The notes beneath the pieces are model-generated. The model worked only from the letters and a program-made list of their open reading frames with translations, ran no database searches and was not told the DNA's origin. This document shows, in pieces, positions 21,553-23,234 of a stretch of DNA of 23,234 nt; position 1 is the first letter of the stretch; the number at the start of each line of letters is the position of its first letter. The stretch comes from a virus: the IMG/VR virus record IMGVR_UViG_3300046005_000608, positions 1 through 23,234 of that record. One strand, written 5' to 3'. The position numbers and the translations under genes are program-made.

Positions 21553-21750
21553 TCAGTCCCTGATTACGATTGATGATGAGCGGCCAGACTCGCCGGCGCG
21601 CATTGAGTGATCCGTGTAGTTGCCGTGGCAGCCACAGCGGCAGAAGCGCAGACCTTCGTCAAAGGCGCGTGTCTCTGGCGCCACTGTCGTGACCTTGCCG
21701 CCCTTCGCGAAGAAGGCTTCGATCTGCTGGTTTATGTCGTCGCGTGTCAT
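21553..21750 (-). CDS. Short phage protein with Cys/His cluster
   Basis: The real start is ATG 21750 (65 residues), with GGGAG upstream; an in-frame extension to 21849 is less likely. INQQIEAFFAKGGKVTTVAP is the short helix-strand element common in small early phage proteins of unknown role. It is followed by a Cys/His cluster RFCRCGCHGNYTDHS (C37, C39, C41, H42, H48) that may bind zinc. It has an unusual 76-base leader containing a 12-base motif shared with another gene. Confidence 0.55.
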   Translation of the reverse strand: MTRDDINQQIEAFFAKGGKVTTVAPETRAFDEGLRFCRCGCHGNYTDHSMRAGESGRSSSIVIRD

Positions 21751-21776
21751 ATCGTTTCTCCCGTTTCGATATGCGA

Positions 21777-21819
21777 ACAGTAGCCGCTGCCGTCCTTGGC
21801 GTAAAGTACCGTTCGTCGG
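21777..21819 (-). promoter_or_regulatory. Candidate promoter with upstream 12-base motif for the gene at 21750
   Basis: On the minus strand CCGACGAACGGT (21819-21808) lies just before TTTACG (21805-21800). A 17-base spacer and TACTGT (21782-21777) follow. Both hexamers are weak matches to -35/-10. The same order occurs before the gene at 22545. Confidence 0.35.
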
Positions 21820-21826
21820 GTTAAAA

Positions 21827-22093
21827 TCAAGTAATGCAGCAGGGCGCAAATAGCATCTGCCAGTGCGTCACAGTCTTCTCTGATTCCCAGTCCTGAAAGA
21901 ATCGGTTATATGGTGCAGGCATGTACTCGTCATAGTCGAAGCCTTTTTCTCCAAACGTCACTACCTTCCTCCCTTTCGGTGGATCAAGATCATCAACAGA
22001 AATCCATCCGCCATTCTTCTGCGCAAGTTTGTTATACTCGTTTGGAGTTGGGCCGCCTTGCCATAATGGTATTTCAATCCCAATCTGTTGCAT
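21827..22093 (-). CDS. DUF551-like phage protein
   Basis: The 88-residue product from ATG 22093 (AAGGGG upstream) starts MQQIGIEIPLWQGG. Its main domain begins GGWISVDDLDPPKGRKVVTF and ends VTHWQMLFAPC. The W-I-S-V-x-D-x-L-P and T-H-W-x-x-L-x-x-P-P ends match DUF551, a common phage domain of unknown function, usually early. Upstream ATG 22141 would overlap the Lar-like gene and lacks a better ribosome site. It is part of the minus-strand operon. Confidence 0.78.
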   Translation of the reverse strand: MQQIGIEIPLWQGGPTPNEYNKLAQKNGGWISVDDLDPPKGRKVVTFGEKGFDYDEYMPAPYNRFFQDWESEKTVTHWQMLFAPCCIT

Positions 22094-22103
22094 TACAGTC
22101 CCC

Positions 22104-22304
22104 TTATGTATCAATTCTGGTATTCCACTCCGTGGAAGCAATCATCTTTGTTATGCAATTTCCTTCATGATCTGTTGTCATTGCAACGTCTATGGAAGGA
22201 CCAGAAGCATCACACCCAAGGCACTTCATCCGCACCTTGCCTTTCTTCTTAACTTGGTAAGCAATCTTGAATGATCCGCAGAACGGGCATGGCTTAATGT
22301 TCAT
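22104..22304 (-). CDS. Lar-like restriction alleviation / zinc-ribbon protein
   Basis: From ATG 22304 (GGGGAAGGATA upstream) the 66-residue product reads MNIKPCPFCGS, then CLGCDASGPS and TEWNTR. Two CxxC pairs (Cys6/Cys9, Cys28/Cys31) form a zinc ribbon, and the K-P-C-P-F-C-G start with a W-N-x-R end is the Lar family. Rac-prophage Lar modulates type I restriction; whether this one does so is inference. An upstream in-frame extension (to 22379) overlaps the neighbour too far. It overlaps the upstream membrane gene by 11 bases. Confidence 0.78.
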   Translation of the reverse strand: MNIKPCPFCGSFKIAYQVKKKGKVRMKCLGCDASGPSIDVAMTTDHEGNCITKMIASTEWNTRIDT

Positions 22305-22545
22305 TATCCTTCCCCTGATTTTCGGTAGTAATCTCTTCAATCTTAAGCGTATGCCCCTTCTGGCTTGATGAGCGAACACGGTGAGACAATTCGCAGTAAA
22401 TCTGCATGATTATTGCTTGAATAACAGAAAGCGTAATTAGCTTCCACGTCTGGTAATCCAGATCAAGCACCCATCCCCATGCAATAGAAACAATCAGCGA
22501 GTAGCAAAAAGAAGACAGTGCAATAATAATCAATAATACTTTCAT
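22294..22545 (-). CDS. Two-pass small membrane protein
   Basis: The 83-residue product has two hydrophobic segments (about 2-26 and 36-50) and a charged hydrophilic tail (SHRVRSSSQKG, KIEEITTENQGKD). GGGAGAAATCT supports ATG 22545. It is the first gene of the minus-strand operon next to the control region. The gene is AT-rich. Function unknown; the tail may interact with a cytoplasmic partner. Confidence 0.55.
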   Translation of the reverse strand: MKVLLIIIALSSFCYSLIVSIAWGWVLDLDYQTWKLITLSVIQAIIMQIYCELSHRVRSSSQKGHTLKIEEITTENQGKDNEH

Positions 22546-22570
22546 AGATTTCTCCCATTCGACAGCCGCA

Positions 22571-22612
22571 ACATTACCGCCACGGATGCCGACTGTCTAC
22601 ACCGTTCGTCGG
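22571..22612 (-). promoter_or_regulatory. Candidate promoter for the minus-strand operon with upstream 12-base motif
   Basis: On the minus strand CCGACGAACGGT (22612-22601) is followed by TAGACA (22599-22594; 5 of 6 to TTGACA), 17 bases, and TAATGT (22576-22571; weak). The motif lies 68 bases before the start codon; in the leader of the gene at 21750 it lies 70 bases before. An inverted repeat overlaps the -35 box. Confidence 0.4.
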
Positions 22613-22632
22613 CTAGCCACCCGACAGACGGC
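22588..22632. promoter_or_regulatory. Inverted repeat, possible operator in the divergent gap
   Basis: GCCGACTGTC (22588-22597) and GACAGACGGC (22623-22632) are inverted copies with 9 of 10 matches, 25 bases apart, with GGCTAGCC (22611-22618) between them. The gap 22546-22688 (143 bases) separates divergent genes and contains no ORF of note, so a repressor or activator could bind here. Confidence 0.4.
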
Positions 22633-22688
22633 ATGGCAATCCGGCATTGCTTGCATTATGCTCGGGGCTTCGGAAATGGGAGAGTGAC

Positions 22689-22991
22689 ATGGACACAAAG
22701 AGCATCAAGGAATTATGCCTTAAACTTGAGGCAGCAATGGCATCACTTCAAGCGGCAAAAGAAGCTAGAAATCTTCTTGATTTTAAGGGCCATCAAAAAC
22801 AAGTGGCTGTGCGAATTGGTGATTACACACTCAGCGTATCAGACTTCAATGGCAGTTATGCCAGCAAGGTTATCCGTGGGCGAGAAATGATCCATCTTGG
22901 AATGATAAAAGTGGCAAATGCAAATATTGATATGTGGCATCAAGAGGTTGAAACGATTCAGTCATTAATCAAAGCAGCAGCCGGAGAGTAA
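22689..22991 (+). CDS. Hypothetical helical protein, first plus-strand gene after the control region
   Basis: The 100-residue product from ATG 22689 (GGGAGA upstream) is mostly helical with a coiled-coil-like N-terminus (IKELCLKLEAAMASLQAAKE) and ends VETIQSLIKAAAGE. A short beta region (VAVRIGDYTLSVSDFNGSY) lies in the middle. It is AT-richer than the late genes. No family is recognised. It starts the rightward transcript with the Cro-like gene two bases after it. Confidence 0.6.
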   Translation: MDTKSIKELCLKLEAAMASLQAAKEARNLLDFKGHQKQVAVRIGDYTLSVSDFNGSYASKVIRGREMIHLGMIKVANANIDMWHQEVETIQSLIKAAAGE

Positions 22992-22993
22992 TC

Positions 22994-23185
22994 GTGACAC
23001 CACAAGAAAAAACCACACTTATTATCGAGGACTGCGGCGGCACTCACGCGCTGGCTACGCTTCTGCATCTGCCGGAATCAATCGTCTCTAGCTGGCGCAG
23101 TCGCGGCGAGATTCCGCGCCGGCATCATGCGGCGATAGTGCGCGCTGGGCTGGCTACGGCTGAACGGCTGCGGGGGGATGTATGA
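22994..23185 (+). CDS. Cro-like helix-turn-helix protein
   Basis: The 63-residue product uses GTG 22994 (GGAG seven bases upstream). It has ECGG-like DCGGTHALATLLHLPESIVS and then SWRSRGEIPRRHHAAIV. This is the small Cro/YdaS-like helix-turn-helix pattern G-G-x-x-A-L-A-x-x-L-x-x-x-x-x-x-V-x-x-W-x-x-x-G-x-I-P found in phages and plasmids. It may control the divergent promoters nearby, but its place after another gene is unusual for a sole repressor. Its stop overlaps the next start as ATGA. Confidence 0.72.
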   Translation: MTPQEKTTLIIEDCGGTHALATLLHLPESIVSSWRSRGEIPRRHHAAIVRAGLATAERLRGDV

Positions 23186-23234
23186 AGCCTTACCAGATCA
23201 GCGAGCCTACCCAAATTTGCTTTTCTGGTGGCAG
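23182..23234 (+). CDS. PAPS reductase / PP-loop family protein, 3'-truncated by window edge
   Basis: Only the first 17 codons are present: MKPYQISEPTQICFSGG. The phrase ICFSGG, with the next bases AG, is the beginning of the SGG[RK][TD]S PP-loop that binds ATP pyrophosphate in PAPS reductase-like enzymes, and phage members of this family begin very much like this. Translation is coupled to the helix-turn-helix gene by ATGA. Phage members may act in sulphur chemistry or DNA/RNA modification; the rest of the gene is outside the window. Confidence 0.6.
   Translation, partial: MKPYQISEPTQICFSGG

Noticed and set aside
22634-22652. Sigma-54-like promoter TGGC...TTGC before 22689
   Set aside because: The GG and GC elements are not separated by ten bases, as sigma-54 promoters require.
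1-23234. Search for integrase, attachment sites, tRNA genes, CRISPR arrays, insertion sequences and a diversity-generating retroelement
   Set aside because: Nothing in the sequence supports any of these. No reverse transcriptase or repeated variable/template region is visible near the fibre gene, and no tandem spaced repeats or cloverleaf were recognised by eye.

Overview
The window is a 23.2 kb piece of a tailed double-stranded DNA phage or prophage with a long tail. A tape-measure gene and a frameshifted tail-assembly chaperone are present, with no sheath or baseplate set, so it reads as a siphovirus. The host should be Gram-negative, because the lysis module ends in an Rz/Rz1-type two-component spanin pair and there is a second lipoprotein with a lipobox. 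I cannot name the genus. No integrase, tRNA, CRISPR array, terminase or portal gene is visible, so lifestyle is undetermined; the terminase and portal genes are presumably just left of the window.

Layout. Positions 1-5555 hold head and neck genes: the end of a Mu F/SPP1 gp7-like head protein, a scaffold, a P22-type coat protein followed by a strong intrinsic terminator, a head adaptor, a head-tail connector carrying a large inserted domain, a tail terminator, a small decoration/fibre-like protein and an HK97 gp10-like neck protein. Positions 5592-9033 hold the tail tube, a G/GT chaperone pair with an exact AAATTTT slippery site, and a 606-residue tape measure. Positions 9030-14742 hold the tail tip and adhesion genes: a discoidin-like distal tail protein, a large hub protein with a lectin-like insertion, a glycine-rich protein and a receptor-binding fibre/spike.

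Positions 14739-18475 are the lysis region. It holds a transglutaminase-like lipoprotein, an XhlA-like membrane protein, an M15 peptidase endolysin, a holin-like protein and the spanins. Between holin and spanins sit a metallophosphoesterase, an HExxH protein, a zinc-ribbon protein and two very small membrane proteins whose ends carry a duplicated start/stop module.

Positions 18465-22545 are a tightly packed minus-strand operon of about 14 small genes: a DEDDh exonuclease, a double SANT/Myb-like DNA-binding protein, a Lar-like zinc protein, a DUF551 protein, several membrane peptides and unknowns. Base composition changes from gene to gene, as expected of a mosaic accessory region. Two genes in this operon share a 12-base motif at almost the same distance from their start codons, next to possible promoters. 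From 22689 rightward the plus strand resumes with a hypothetical gene, a Cro-like helix-turn-helix gene and the first codons of a PAPS-reductase-like gene. The 143-base divergent gap (22546-22688) is the likely control region.

Most plus-strand genes are coupled by ATGA or TGATG overlaps, so head, tail and lysis genes are probably made from a few long late transcripts. The least ordinary features are: the in-frame connector insert flanked by a 9-bp direct repeat; the duplicated start/stop module in the lysis region; the lipoprotein cysteine peptidase; and the paired regulatory leaders.
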